Shown: positions 23,932-34,864 of the stretch, in pieces
Layout of the letters: each line of letters starts with the position of its first letter
How positions within the stretch are numbered: position 1 is the stretch's first letter
Source of the DNA: Bretschneidera sinensis
Taxonomy: Eukaryota; Streptophyta; Magnoliopsida; Brassicales; Akaniaceae
DNA length: 64,000 nucleotides
Assembly (NCBI GenBank): GCA_023935145.1
Contig: CM043702.1
Span: 77,283,320-77,347,319, forward strand
Direction: 5' to 3'
Notes under the pieces: model-generated
What the model was told of the DNA's origin: nothing
What the model saw: the letters and a program-made list of their open reading frames with translations, nothing else
Databases searched by the model: none
Program-made: the position numbers and the translations under genes

Positions 23932-25688
23932 TTATTCCCTCCTAGAAAAACATAGGTTGAATGCACCAGCCACTGCTTCATTGCTAAATTCGGTGCTTGT
24001 ATGCTTTTGAGAGGCCTTAAGGATGTTATCAGTAAGATCTGCAGATTCTGGCTCGATATACGCTCTTGTGAAGCCATGGGTGAGGGTGGACTCCAATGGA
24101 TTAAGGTGCTGGACCTTTTCCATGAATGAGTCAATCATGTATGCTTGGTGGGTTTCGTCCACATCCTCTGATTTTTTTCGTTGTTGGGATGTGTAAGGAC
24201 TTACCATGTAGTGTCTCAATGAAATTCACCTCCTTCAAATTTTTTTTGTGCTAGGTGTTGACTATGGGATGTGGACTGAGCTTAAGAAGGGAACTTACCT
24301 CGCTTAGTCACACTCAAGTAGCTCATCAGCTTGGACACTTGGCACTTTATCTCTTTATTTTCTTTAACAGCCTGCATAATTAAAGATTCAAGTCTTTGAT
24401 TAGTCTTACCCTGTGCCTCAATAAAAGCATGTAAAGTGTCTCCTAAAGAACTCCTAGAAAACACGGGTGCATGATATGGTTCAAGATATGGTGCAGGGAG
24501 TTGTGCAAGTTGCTGGTTTTCAGACTTCCAGCTGAAATTGGGGTGATTTCGTCATCCCAGATTATAAGTATCAGAGATGGGTGTCAAAGGCTTCTTGTAC
24601 ATGCCTAAGGCATTACATTGTTCCTTATATATCTCTCTCATCTCAGCAAATGTGGGACACTCTTGGGCGAGATGATCTACCTCGCCACACACAAAACATG
24701 GTTTCAAAGACACTACATGATTAGCTACTTGTGTTGGCTTTGAGCTTTTAGTCTTTAACACCTCTAGTTCCCTAGTGAGCATCTCGACCTTGGCCTTAAG
24801 GTTATCCTCTTCCCTAAGATGGTAAATTCCACCACAATTTTGGTGCCCTATAGGTCGTGACCTATTTGCGCTTTCAGTAGCACTAGGTCTAGTCCAAGTT
24901 CCAAGTTTGAGCTTTTTCAGCAAGCTCATTGAGGTACTCTATGGCCTCATCATGATCTTTCTCCAAGAACTCACCATTACACATCATCTCTACAAATTGA
25001 CGCTCTCTATATGTAAGTCCCTCATAAAAATAGCTCACCATGTTCCAATTCTCATACCCATGGTGAGGACACATACTTAACAACTCCTTAAATCTTTCCC
25101 AAGACTGATACAAACTTTCGCTGTCATTTTGTGCAAAGGTGGAGATTTGTCTTTTTAAAGCAATGGTTTTATGTTGGGGAAAGTATTTATTAAAGAAAAT
25201 TTGAGTCATCTCAATCTACGACCCAATAGATCGTGGTCTTAGCGAGTATAGCCAACTCTTACTCTATCCTTCAAAGCGAAAGGAAAGAACTTAAGCCTCA
25301 CAATGTCATCGGTTTCATCTTGACTATGAAAAGTCGCGACTACTTCCTCAAACTCTCTAATGTGCACATATGGGTTTTCACTATCCAAGCCATGAAATTT
25401 AGGGAGTAACTGTATCATCCTTGTTTTAAACTCTAGTTGGCGAGTATTGGCTGGAAACATGATGCATGATGGTGTGGCTGTGCGTGTAGGGTGGAGGTAA
25501 TCCTGAAGTGTCCTAACAACATTCTCATTAGGGTTATTGGCCATGTTAACAAAATCCTCTAAATTCTCATGTGGGGGTGCACTATGGTTTGATCTAAATG
25601 AGGTTTCACTAACGGACGTGGAAGGAGAGGGTAATTCTAGTTCGGATCCTCTAATGAATCTACCTCGCAAATCACTCGGTCTAAGCAT
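23932..25688 (-). pseudogene. gag: gag of element C, frameshifted
   Basis: Starts at ATG 25688 (MLRPSDLRGRF), with LHPTRTATPSCIMFPANTRQ, FHGLDSENPYVHIREFEEV, FFNKYFPQHKTIALKRQ and the zinc knuckle CFVCGEVDHLAQEC (about 24680-24720). Length matches the gag in A and H. One frameshift near 25260 (in the KDRAKSWLYS block), one near 24900 and others near 24500 and 24220 break it. The C-terminal end, IYIEPES-like and FSRRE, is followed by non-coding sequence rather than protease. The protein would package RNA in particles. Confidence 0.85.
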
Positions 25689-25946
25689 GCACCAAATGAA
25701 TCAGAGAGGAAATAAATAAAACAGAATAATAATAAATAAATAAATAAATCAGAAAATCAAAATTTAGAAAAAAAGAAAAATAATAAAAAATACTATAAAA
25801 AGAAAGAAAGAAAAAAAATAATGCAGCAAGCTAAAAGAAGGAACAAAGTTACAATCTTTACAGCTGCTGAAAAGAAAAACTATCTAAAATTCTTCTACCG
25901 TTATGTCTCAAAGTTGACAATCTTCCTTGTTCTTAAGCGCGTCTCC

Positions 25947-25964
25947 CTGGCAACAGCACCAAAA
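25947..25964 (-). other. Primer-binding site of element C
   Basis: Minus strand reads TGGTGCTGTTGCCAGGGA a few bases inside the 5' LTR end. It is a tRNA-Asp-type PBS with changes at three positions relative to TGGCGCCGTTGCCGGGG. Confidence 0.75.
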
Positions 25965-25966
25965 TT

Positions 25967-27464
25967 TGATTACACCCAAAGTATAACGCGGTAGTTGTAG
26001 CACAGCTTTAGGGTGTCGATTCCATAGGGAAACAAGATAACTACAAGAGAAGGTGTGCTCTAACACAAACAATAAAAGTTAAACGAAAGAATCTGAGTTT
26101 ATGATAGTGAAAGAGTTATGTAAATATTTGAATAATATAATTGAGAAAGATAACAAGGTTTCAAGAATCCTCCCTAGGTTCATTGCCTTATTCGAATCTT
26201 GATTCAATTGTTTTTATCTCGATTGCAAGTTTCACATCCCAAACAAGCAATCGACAAATATTCAATTAAGCACAAGTAAACCCTAATATAATTGTTATGA
26301 AATACTCTTTACTTTCAAGAACACATTACCTAACTTATAGATTATCAAGAAACGACAATATATCATAATGATAATACTGCAGTAATGGACAAATCTATAA
26401 GAGAAATCTACCGGACTTAATCACACCTCAACAACATCACATAAGAAGAGCATGACTAGACTTATATTGGGGAGAAAGATGCAATCACCGGATTAAGGGG
26501 AAATCTTCTAATTAGATTAAAAAGTAAATCATAACAATGTTTAATGAAAATAAATCCATACTACATCTGAATCAAGAAATGAAAATAAGAACTACTACAC
26601 CTAGGGATTCATCCTTTTGCCTTGCTTAGAGATTAGTTGGCCATGGGGCTCATGCTTCCTTGAGTTGCCTCCAGCCTCTCAATGATCTCTCCCTTGGTAG
26701 CAACACTTCGGTGATTCCTTAGGTTGCCCTCCAAAAGTTCTCTGGGTTCTTCCTAAAGGCCCTCTGGATTACTCTTAAAGGCCCTCTGGATCTGCTCCCC
26801 GATGATTCCAAAAGATGAAGTGAAGTGGGGTTTTTATAGGGGAATTCCTGGAGTGCAATGTGTTTCCATTCCGATGTGGGTTACTGCCCATGTGTGCTCG
26901 ATCGCAGCATGGTGCGCTCGAGCGCACTATGGTGGACTACAAGGTAGTTTTGACCGATGTAGGATGTCGCGAGTGCAAACTTGCGATCGATTGCAAGTCT
27001 GGTGCGCTCGAGCGCACTAGACATCTTCCAGCTTGACCTTCATCTACTAAAACTGCCATAACTGTCTCTAGAAAAATCATTTTAATGAACCGTGAAATTC
27101 TTTAGAAAATAGACTTTCGGATCTTTCTAAGAATATATAGCTTATCTCCTGGTTCTTCTTGTATCAATACAGTTTAATTTGCAAAACTGATTGATCTGTA
27201 TGGGTAATTCTGGCAATTTAGTGAAACTCCTTTCCAAGTGCTTGAGAACCTTCACTCTGGTGTTTATCGAGTCATTATGCTTCAAGCAATGATAGCTTTT
27301 CCATCTTTTTTGAACTTAAAGTACCTGAAAATGCATTGAAATAGATCAATGATCCAAGAATGACACTTTAGAGTTGTTAAGATATAAAGTGCAATTCAAA
27401 CCTAGATCAACCCTAAAATGCTAACAATTAAGTACTATAAAGATGCATTTTATGATTCTCATCA
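25967..27464 (-). repeat. 5' LTR of element C (1,498 bp)
   Basis: Partner of 20816-22282. It ends ...TCTCATCA at 27464, followed by TSD TAAGG. Minus-strand TATAAAA is at 26832-26838 and the USE-like motif (AACCCACATCG, one mismatch) at 26872-26882, again 33 bp apart. It carries a 22-bp tandem duplication (GGCCCTCTGGAT unit) at about 26755-26795 not seen in the other LTR, which explains most of the length difference. The PBS complement lies just left of 25967. Confidence 0.88.
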
Positions 27465-27469
27465 TAAGG

Positions 27470-28079
27470 TGTTATGAGGCCTCTCTTATATAGTTGGTCA
27501 TTTATGATCGTATACAGTGATGCTCAAGAGACGATTTTTCTAGCTTCACCCCATTGCTCGGGGAGCTGGTTGTCTTGAAAATATCAGAGGATTGGATCGA
27601 CCCAGGTTTTTCCTTTGGTTACTAGTAACACAGGGATCTCTTCGATGCTTGGGGCTCTTCGATGCTTGGGGCAAAGAGTGTTTTGAGGTAAACAACCTGT
27701 ATAGGCTCAGGCTGACGGGAGGAGGCCAGTCGAGCCAGGGAATCAGCTTTCGAATTTTTCGTCCAAGGAACCCGGGTTATCTGAAATACTTTGAACTGAA
27801 AGGCGAGTTCTCTAGCTTTCTCTAAATAGCGAGTGATCTTCTCTCCTTGGGCTTCAAATTCTTCGTTAATTTGGTTCACTGCCAACTACGAGTCGTTGTA
27901 TGCATATAGGGCTTCAACGACCATTATCCTCGCCAACTTAATTCTGAAAGGTAATGCCTCATACTCAACTTCATTGTTAGCGGAACTGAATCCTAACCTT
28001 AAGGTGTACTCAATGGTGAAACCGTCCAGGCTACATATGATGAGCCCGGTGCCGCTTCTGGTGCTGTTAGAGGATCCGT
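27470..28079 (-). pseudogene. RNase H C-terminal part of element E
   Basis: Minus strand. It begins after the solo LTR with GSSNSTRSGTGLIICSLDG and SSANNEVEYEALPFRIKLA, then FEAQGEKITRYLEKARELAFQF and KNSKADSLARLAS, the Tat-type RNase H domain with its conserved ANNE.EYEAL block. The first part of the domain lies beyond the solo LTR, at 29588-29620. From about 27600 to 27470 the sequence is the RNase H to integrase linker, which continues after element C at 20810. The domain's first catalytic Asp codon abuts the insertion. Confidence 0.85.
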
Positions 28080-29582
28080 TGATGAGAATGCAAAATATCA
28101 TATTTTTCTCCCTTAACATTTAGTATTTTATACTAATTTGGTGCCTAAATGTACTCATTATTCTTATATTTTGATTTAGGATGTAAATGGAGGCGTTAGG
28201 TTCAAAATGAAGCTAATTGGGTGATTTTGGATAGTTTCGACATTATTTCGTAATCTTGGAATAAATCTCCCATCGGAGCTCCGATTGACATGATTCAAGA
28301 TGCTGTAGAACTCCAAGAAAAATCTCTACAACTTTCATGTTTTGAGTTTTGAGAGATACTGACTGCTTCAAGGTGGAAACCGGGTTTAAAATTGCTGCTC
28401 CTGCTCTGTTGACGTTCTGGAACGTCCATTAGCCTACAATTCAAATCGAGTCAAGTTTGCTATCTTAGTAAGATGAAGCTAAAATAATAAAGCCCAATGC
28501 CCAAAAGATAGAGCTCAATTCAGGTGGGCTTAGCCCAACCTAATAAAAAGAAATGAAAGCTGAATGGAAGGGATCAAACAAATGGAAGGCATGGTGGGTT
28601 TAATGTAATCTCGAATTGGATACGTCTCTGCAGAGTCTCAAGTAATCTCACCATATCTTACTTGTACGACATTGTATTGAGCTGATTCAAGAAGCATTGG
28701 AAAGCTAGGTCAACTAGCTATAATTGTTCCTAAAAAATTTGTTTCAGGATTCAGATGTTTTGGAGGTAGAAGCAGCCTCGCAATCTGAGGCTAAAAATCT
28801 GCAGAATCTACGATTCGGAGAGGGGGAATTATTTTCTTTAACAAAGAGGAGACTGGTTTTTGAGGTTTTTTTTCTTCTTTATTCTGAATTTTTTTCAATT
28901 TCTTGATGTTAAACTCTTTGATTATGTTTTTATTCAAGTTTGTTATAAACTAATCTCCATTTTCTAGGGTTAAGATGTAGCCTAACTATGATTATGTGAA
29001 TCTTCCTTTAATTGAACTAATTTAGTAGTTGTTTCATATTATTGAGTATTTCATTCTAGACTTAATGCTTGTGAATGAATGACAAACATATGCATGATTT
29101 TGGATTCAATTTGAGACTGAGAAGTGATAATTGTTTCAGCATATGTTTGAGATACCACAATGAATCTGTAGGATAGAGATATCTATAGACTTGCGTAATC
29201 TTTAGAGTTTTCATAGAGATGTAGAAGATTTGCTTGTTGGGATATTTTGTTTATGCTTGAGAAAGATTAATGAACAAATTAGAGAACCGATTATCAACAA
29301 TGGGAAATAATTACAATTAGTTAAAGTATGAAATTCGCATAAGATCAGTTATGGTGAATTGAAAGTCCTAGAATCTTGTTTCCTTGATCTCAACTTGCTT
29401 ATTTAATTTTGTTATTTTAAACTCTCTAGTTCAACAATTCACTCTCATTGGAATTATCAAATAGATTATAGTTTAATAAATTTTGGTACTAATTAGTAAT
29501 TTTTCAATCCTTGTGGGATGATACTCTTACTCATTCAATTTATTACTTGTTACGATTCATTCACTTGCGATTTAAATCAGCA
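28080..29582 (+). mobile_element. Solo LTR (1,503 bp) inserted in RNase H of element E
   Basis: Starts TGATGAGAATGCAAAATATC and ends ...TTTAAATCAGCA, with TSD TCCGT on the left (28075-28079) and TCTGT on the right (29583-29587, one change). Removing it rejoins the RNase H reading VDGSSN across the break. The 5' end resembles the LTR starts of elements G and 63263 in layout (TGATGAG..GC.AAATATC.CATATTTT). The 3' end has the usual U5-like TTGTGGGATGATACTC. No internal region, PBS or second LTR is present, so it is a recombination product of a full insertion. Confidence 0.85.
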
Positions 29583-29587
29583 TCTGT

Positions 29588-30960
29588 CAACAAGGAGGGT
29601 CAATTGCAGAACTTTCTCGGTCATTTCGAGGTCTAGCCTGAGCCTTGATGGCTTTGCGGGGATGATATCGGATGTCGAATTCACTGAGCTCTATGGACCA
29701 CTTGACCATCCTTCCGGAGACATCTGGATTATGGAGCATTTGCTTTAGTGGCTAGTCCATTAAGAGGATAATGGTGTGTGCTTGAAAGTAGGGTCGGAGC
29801 TTCCGTGCGGTCATTAAGAGGGTGTATGCCATCTTTTCTATTGGGAGATTCTATGTTTCCGCATCGTGTTGGATCTTGCCTACATAGTACATGGGTCTTT
29901 CGTCGCCCTCTTCCTCTCAAATCGGGACAGAGGCCACTACTTTATGTCCAGCCTATAGGTACAAGAAGTGTTCTTTGCCGGTGATGGGCCTAGTCAGAAA
30001 CGAGGGCGAGCTCAAATATTCTTTCAGTTCTTCGGATGCCTTCTGATAGTCTTCGGTCTGGGCGAAGTCTTTCACTTTTTTGATGGCTTTGAAAAAGGAG
30101 AGGCACTTTTCTATGGATTTTGATATAAACTGACTGAGTGCAACTACCTGCCTTATCAACCATTGTACTTCTCTTACCGTTCGAGGGGGGTCATACCGAG
30201 TGTGGCCTCAACTTTTTTCGAGTTGGCCTCCATGCCCCTTTAGGTTACCATGAAGCCGAGGAACTTCCTCCTAGTGAATCCAAAGGCGTACTTTGCAGGG
30301 TTTAGTTTCATTCAATGACGTCAAAGCACCTTGAATGCTTCCTCCAGATCGGCTTCATGGTCTTTGGCTTTGACACTCTTGATCATTATATCATCCACAT
30401 AGACTTCCATGTTCCTCCGAATCTACTCATGGAAGATCTTGTTTACCAACCTTCGATACATTACCCCAGACTTTTTAAGGTCGAAGGGCATGACCTTGTA
30501 GTAGTACAATCCCTGACCGGTGATGAACACTGTCTTTTCTTAGTCAGATTTATGCATGAGGATATGGTTATAGCCGGAGTAGGCATCCACGAAGGTTAAG
30601 AGCTAGTGTCCCGATGTTGCATCGACCAGTTGATCGATTCATGGCAGTAGGAAGCTATCTTTCGGGCAAGCTTTCTTCAGGTCCATGAAATCGATGTAGA
30701 TTCAGCACTTGCCATTGAGTTTCTTGACCATCACCATGTTGGACACCAAGTTGGGATAATCTATTTCTCGGACGAAGTTTGCTGCGAGCAGTTTGTCTAC
30801 TTCAGCTTTGATGGTGGCTTGTCGTTTAGGGGTGAATGACATCTTCTTCTGGACAACCAGCCTGTGTTTGGATTCACATTTAACCTGTGTACAATCACCT
30901 CTGGATTGATCCTAGGCATGTCCGAGGCTGACCAAGCAAATAAATCCTGATTCTTTCGGA
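29588..30960 (-). pseudogene. Reverse transcriptase and start of RNase H, element E
   Basis: Minus strand from about 30960: DLFAWSASDMPRINPEVIVHRLN (RT start), KKACPKDSFLL and IDQLVDATSGH, then the finger-palm block with RLVNKIF and the catalytic YVDD (about 30393-30404, NMEVYVDDIMIKS), NPAKYAFGFTRRKFLGFMVT, and the connection KKVKDFAQTEDYQKASEELKEYL. At the left end comes MVKWSIELSEFDIRYHPRKAIKAQA and the first strand of RNase H. Catalytic Asp-Asp is kept, but stops and frameshifts are frequent. The N-terminal part is duplicated at 1-520. Confidence 0.85.
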
Positions 30961-31175
30961 GGAAAGAGAGCAAAGGGATCTTTTGGGCCCTTCTGGAAGG
31001 TTGGAACCGATATGGACCATCCGGGAGGTATCTTTACTGAGGGAGACCGTGGTCAGTTCTTCCATATACTGGCCTCTAAGAACTCTTACTTTTTCCCTGA
31101 AGACTTCTACTATAAGATGGAGGGCCTCCATCCTCTTTCCCCCTCTCATTGTGTTCAGGTAGTAGGACCTAGAGA

Positions 31176-31665
31176 CTTACCGGTTTCCTCTAACTTTGCC
31201 TACTCCATCGTCTGTGGGGAACTTTATCTTTACGTGGTAGGTGGAGATGACCACTTTGAACTTGTTGAGGGTGGGCTTGCTGAGGATCATGTTGTAGGAC
31301 GACAGTTGCTTGACCACTAAGAAAACAATCTGTACGGTAGTCGTCTGTAGGGCTGTACCTGCGGTGACTGGGAAGACTATGCTGCCTTCGACGAACACCG
31401 ATGCCCCCATAAAATCGTAGAGCGGAGCAGACACCGGCTTTAATTAGGTGTCCTCCAATTGCATTTGTCGAAATGTGTCGTAAAAAGGGATGTTGGTCGA
31501 GGTTCTATTGTCGATCAGGATGCATCTGACATCGTGGTTGGCCATAAGAAGGGAGACTACAACGACAACATCATATGGGGTTTGTACTACTTCTAGGTCA
31601 TCATTTGTGAAGGAGATCACTTGGTCCATCCTCCTGCGTTTATGAGGCCTACTGACTGATACCAC
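31176..31665 (-). pseudogene. Aspartic protease region of element E, active site altered
   Basis: Minus strand reading KRRRMDQVISFTNDDLEVV, then LMANHDVRCILIDNRTSTNI and FYDTFRQMQLE. Tat proteases normally have a D-x-G-S-S/T-A motif after VxxILVD; here the residues after the Asp are N-R-T-S-T, so the glycine is gone and the enzyme would be dead. The downstream half (YNMILSKPTLNKFKVVIST) is in another frame. The whole segment is absent from copy 1. Confidence 0.8.
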
Positions 31666-31669
31666 AGAC

Positions 31670-33235
31670 CTGGCATAGACCTTTTCGCTGTGTCCTGAGG
31701 TGCCCCTGGTGGCCGGGCCTCTGTAGATGGTTTTGATGATCTTGGTTATGGTGGCCTCTAGGCCTCTCCGGCTGGGCCCTTCTCAGCTTGGCCCCAGACT
31801 TCTCCGAGGGACTTGGTCTGTCTGGTTTCGACTAGGCAAACACTTAGGACTTCTTCGGGATCATCTACGCAATCCTTCTTGTCGTGGTCTAGTGTATTAT
31901 TTCAACTGCTCCTATTGATAAGGGCCTCAATTTGATGTTTCAGGGCTAGGTACTCTTCAGTATCATGCTCGTGGTTTCTGTAGAATCGACACTACTTGCT
32001 CTGATCCCCGCTGAGGCGCAATGCCTCGGAGGCCATTAGAGGATTGCTCTACCTTGGAGTTACATCTGGACGTTGGTTTTGGATATGTTAAGGGAGTGAA
32101 GCTCTCGAAGTGGCTGAGGGATTTGTGCTTCTTTTCGTGGAAAGGTTGCTTAGTTGGTTCACGATGAGGACTAACAGGGTCCGTTCTCTTCTTCTCTCTG
32201 TCCCCTTCTCGTTTCCTCTAGAAAGCTTGATCGTCTTTCGCCAACATATACTTCTTGGCTCGGGCCAAAATCTCGTTCATGTCATTGGTTGGTCGCTTGG
32301 TGAGCTTGGAGTTAAAGATTCTGGATGTTGGGGTCGAGGTTGGGGATCTCCCAAGCTGCGGCGTTGAACCTCGAGATGTAGGCCTAGAGTTGGATGATGT
32401 TAAACAGGGATTCCAAGGTCATTTTAGGTCCCTTGCTGTTGAGGAAGTGGGACGCGAAGGCGTAGCTTAACTCCTTGAAAATGTCGATGCTTCCTGGTTT
32501 CAAATGAGAGTACTAAGTTTCAGCTGCCTTCTCGAGTGTCAGGGGAAATGCTTAGCACATTACGAGATCGAAATGTCGATGTAGTGTCATGGTAGTTTTA
32601 TAGTGTTGGAAATGATCCAAGGGGTCTGCCGAACAGTCATAGGGCTTGATTTGGGGCATTCAGAATTTTGGCGGGAGTGAAGCTTCGAGGACCTCTTGAG
32701 TCAAGGGCGGGTCCTGAACATTGAGCTTATCAAGAGCACTATGATTTTGGCATTTGAGCACTTTGTCGATTTGCTCCTCTATTTCCTCGATCTGCTTGTC
32801 AAGGCCGAGGTTGCTTTTGGAGGGGTAGCTCCCTTTGGGTTTGACGGTGGGAGGTGGTGATGACTCCACCATGGAATAGTTGTCAATGGGGAGCCCAGAG
32901 CTAGCAGGGCTTGTGCGTCAAGGATTTTGTCGAGAAAGCATGGGGCAAGGTTGGCGAACCCCTCTGCGGACCTCAGCGGTGAGGTTGACTACTAGACGCG
33001 AGAGTTCCACAAACTGTGCTTGGAGCATAGGAATAGTGGGATGCGTTGTGGTAGTTCCTTGGAGGTTTTCCAGTGGGTCAATCAGCGTATGGCGGGGGTA
33101 TTGGGTCCCAAGAAGGAGCTGTGGGTCGTTGCTAGAGGACCTTTGCTCGGACATAGCGGAGAGTCTTGACTTAGACCGTTGGCTATGCGCACTGTTTTGT
33201 GTAGGTTGCCGGCGTGGCATGGCAACAAATGAGTT
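31670..33235 (-). pseudogene. gag: gag of Tat-type element E
   Basis: Minus strand from ATG 33220 (MPRRQPTQNSAHSQRS) through a proline/serine-rich N-terminus, LSRLVVNLTAEVRRGV, then the capsid-like region and, near 31950-32000, the histidine-rich motif FYRNHEHDTEEYLALKHQIEALI typical of Tat gag ends. Several frameshifts and stops interrupt it. The PBS lies only about 55 bp upstream of the start. Confidence 0.8.
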
Positions 33236-33276
33236 CTTTAGACTTCTTTGCTTTTACTGTTAGCAAGAGATAGTGG

Positions 33277-33295
33277 TTTCCCACGGACGGTGCCA
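33277..33295 (-). other. Primer-binding site of element E
   Basis: Minus strand TGGCACCGTCCGTGGGAAA, three bases inside the LTR terminus at 33299. It is the intact-looking partner of the site at 2338-2356. Primer tRNA not assigned. Confidence 0.65.
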
Positions 33296-33298
33296 ATC

Positions 33299-33351
33299 TG
33301 TTGATGCCAAAAATATGTTACTAAGCTGGATGTCGGTGGTTCAAGGGGAAG
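33299..33351 (-). repeat. Inner end of element E LTR, split by element D
   Basis: TGTTGATGCC terminus and the next 50 bp of the LTR, ending at the GGAAG target site (33347-33351). The rest of the same LTR resumes at 48745, after element D. Copy 1 shows the uninterrupted sequence at 2360-2412. Confidence 0.85.
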
Positions 33352-34671
33352 TGATGAGAGTCATAAAATGCATCTTACATGTACTTATTTGTTAGCATTT
33401 TAGGGTTGATCAAGGTTTGAATTACACTTTTATACCTTAATAACTCTAAAGTGATATTCTTGGATCATTGACTTATTTCGGTGTATTTTTCAGGTACTTT
33501 GAGTTCAAAAAAGATGGAAAGCTATCATAGCTTAAAGAACGATGCTTCGATACACATTCGAGTGAGGGCATGGTTGCGGAAGGACCAAATGAAGAGAAAT
33601 CAAGTCTTAAGTATGTGCACTGCGGCCTGAAGAAGTCCAAGCCTCAGCCTCCAAAACCAAAGCACAAAAGAACAAGGAAACTAACCAGTGTGCGTCGCGG
33701 CCTGGACTAGGCAGGGCCGCAGTGCCCAGAAGCATACCCAACCAAGAACAGATAGAGCCGCGGCTCTTACTAGAGCTGCGGCTCTTACTAGAGCTGCGGA
33801 GCGCACACAAACCCCTGTTTTCCTAATTAGGGTTTTAGTTGATTGTTTACACCCAAAACACCTTTGGACCTTTGTATTATAAATAGATCACTTAGGGTTT
33901 GATATGAAGACATCATGAAGACTGGAAAACTTAAGAAGGCTACCATACTCTCCTCCGTCAAAGTGTTCAAGCATGAACTCCATGGCCTACTAATCTCCAA
34001 GCAAGGCTAAGGGATGAATCCCTAGGTGTAGTTGTTCTTATTTTCCATTATTGATTCAGTTGTAGTTTGGATTTATTGTCAAAACATTGTTATGTTTTAC
34101 TCTTTGATGTAATTAAAGGATTTTCTCTTAATCCGGTGATTGTATCTTTATCTTTGATATAAGTCTAGTCATGCTCTTCTTATGTCAAGATTGTTGGATG
34201 TGATTGAGTCTGGTAGATTTATCTTTTAGGTTTGTCCATTACTGCGATATTGTGATTAAGATATATTGTCGTTTCTTGATAAATCTATAGGATAGGTCAT
34301 GTGTGCTTAAATCGAAAGTAAGAGTAATTCATATCAATTACATTAGGGTTTATATGTGCTTGAGTTGAATATTTGCCGATTGCCTGTTTGGGATATGAAA
34401 CTTGCAATCAAGATAAAACAATTGAATCAAGATTGGAATAAGGCAACGGACCTAGGGAGAATACCCGGAACCTTGTTGTTTCTCTATTATATTTCTCAAA
34501 TCTATTTACACAATTTTCTTATATGACTTCACTATCAAAACACAAATTTTCTCACTTGATCTTTATCGTCTGTATTAAGGTTTACACTTTTCTTTGTAGT
34601 TCGCTTTTCCCTGTGGAATCGACACCCCAAAGCTGTGCTACAACTACCGCATTATATTTTGTGCGTAATCA
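33352..34671 (+). repeat. 5' LTR of element D (1,320 bp)
   Basis: TGATGAGAGTC to ...GTGCGTAATCA. Closely related to the LTRs of A and H. TATA-like ATTATAAATAG at about 33877-33887. GC-rich CCGCGGCTCTTACTAGAG.. is present twice in tandem at about 33755-33795. Confidence 0.9.
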
Positions 34672-34676
34672 AATTT

Positions 34677-34693
34677 TGGCGCCATTGCCGAGG
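34677..34693 (+). other. Primer-binding site of element D
   Basis: TGGCGCCATTGCCGAGG, 15 of 17 identical to the tRNA-Asp-complementary consensus, six bases after the LTR end. Confidence 0.8.
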
Positions 34694-34864
34694 AGACACG
34701 CTTAACTTAAGGAAGATTGTCAACTTTGAGACAAGACGGTAAAAGAATTGTAGATAGTTTTCAACAGTTGTAAATGCGGTAACATCGTTCCTTCTTTTAG
34801 CTTGCTGCATTATTTTTTTTCCTTCTTTCTTTTTATAGTATTTTTTTCATTATTTTACCTTGAA

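Larger units (their letters stand above)
20816..27464 (-). mobile_element. Element C: gag-only, non-autonomous Athila derivative
   Basis: A 6,649-bp insertion bounded by TSD TAAGG (20811-20815 and 27465-27469). Minus-strand order: 5' LTR 25967-27464, PBS, gag 25688-23932, 3' UTR, PPT, 3' LTR 20816-22282. No protease, RT, RNase H or integrase sequence is present. After gag the frame runs into the pol-tail-like motif AEDVKLSAHGR near 23900 and then the same 3' UTR as element A. It must have moved using enzymes from an autonomous relative. It splits the integrase region of element E. Confidence 0.9.
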
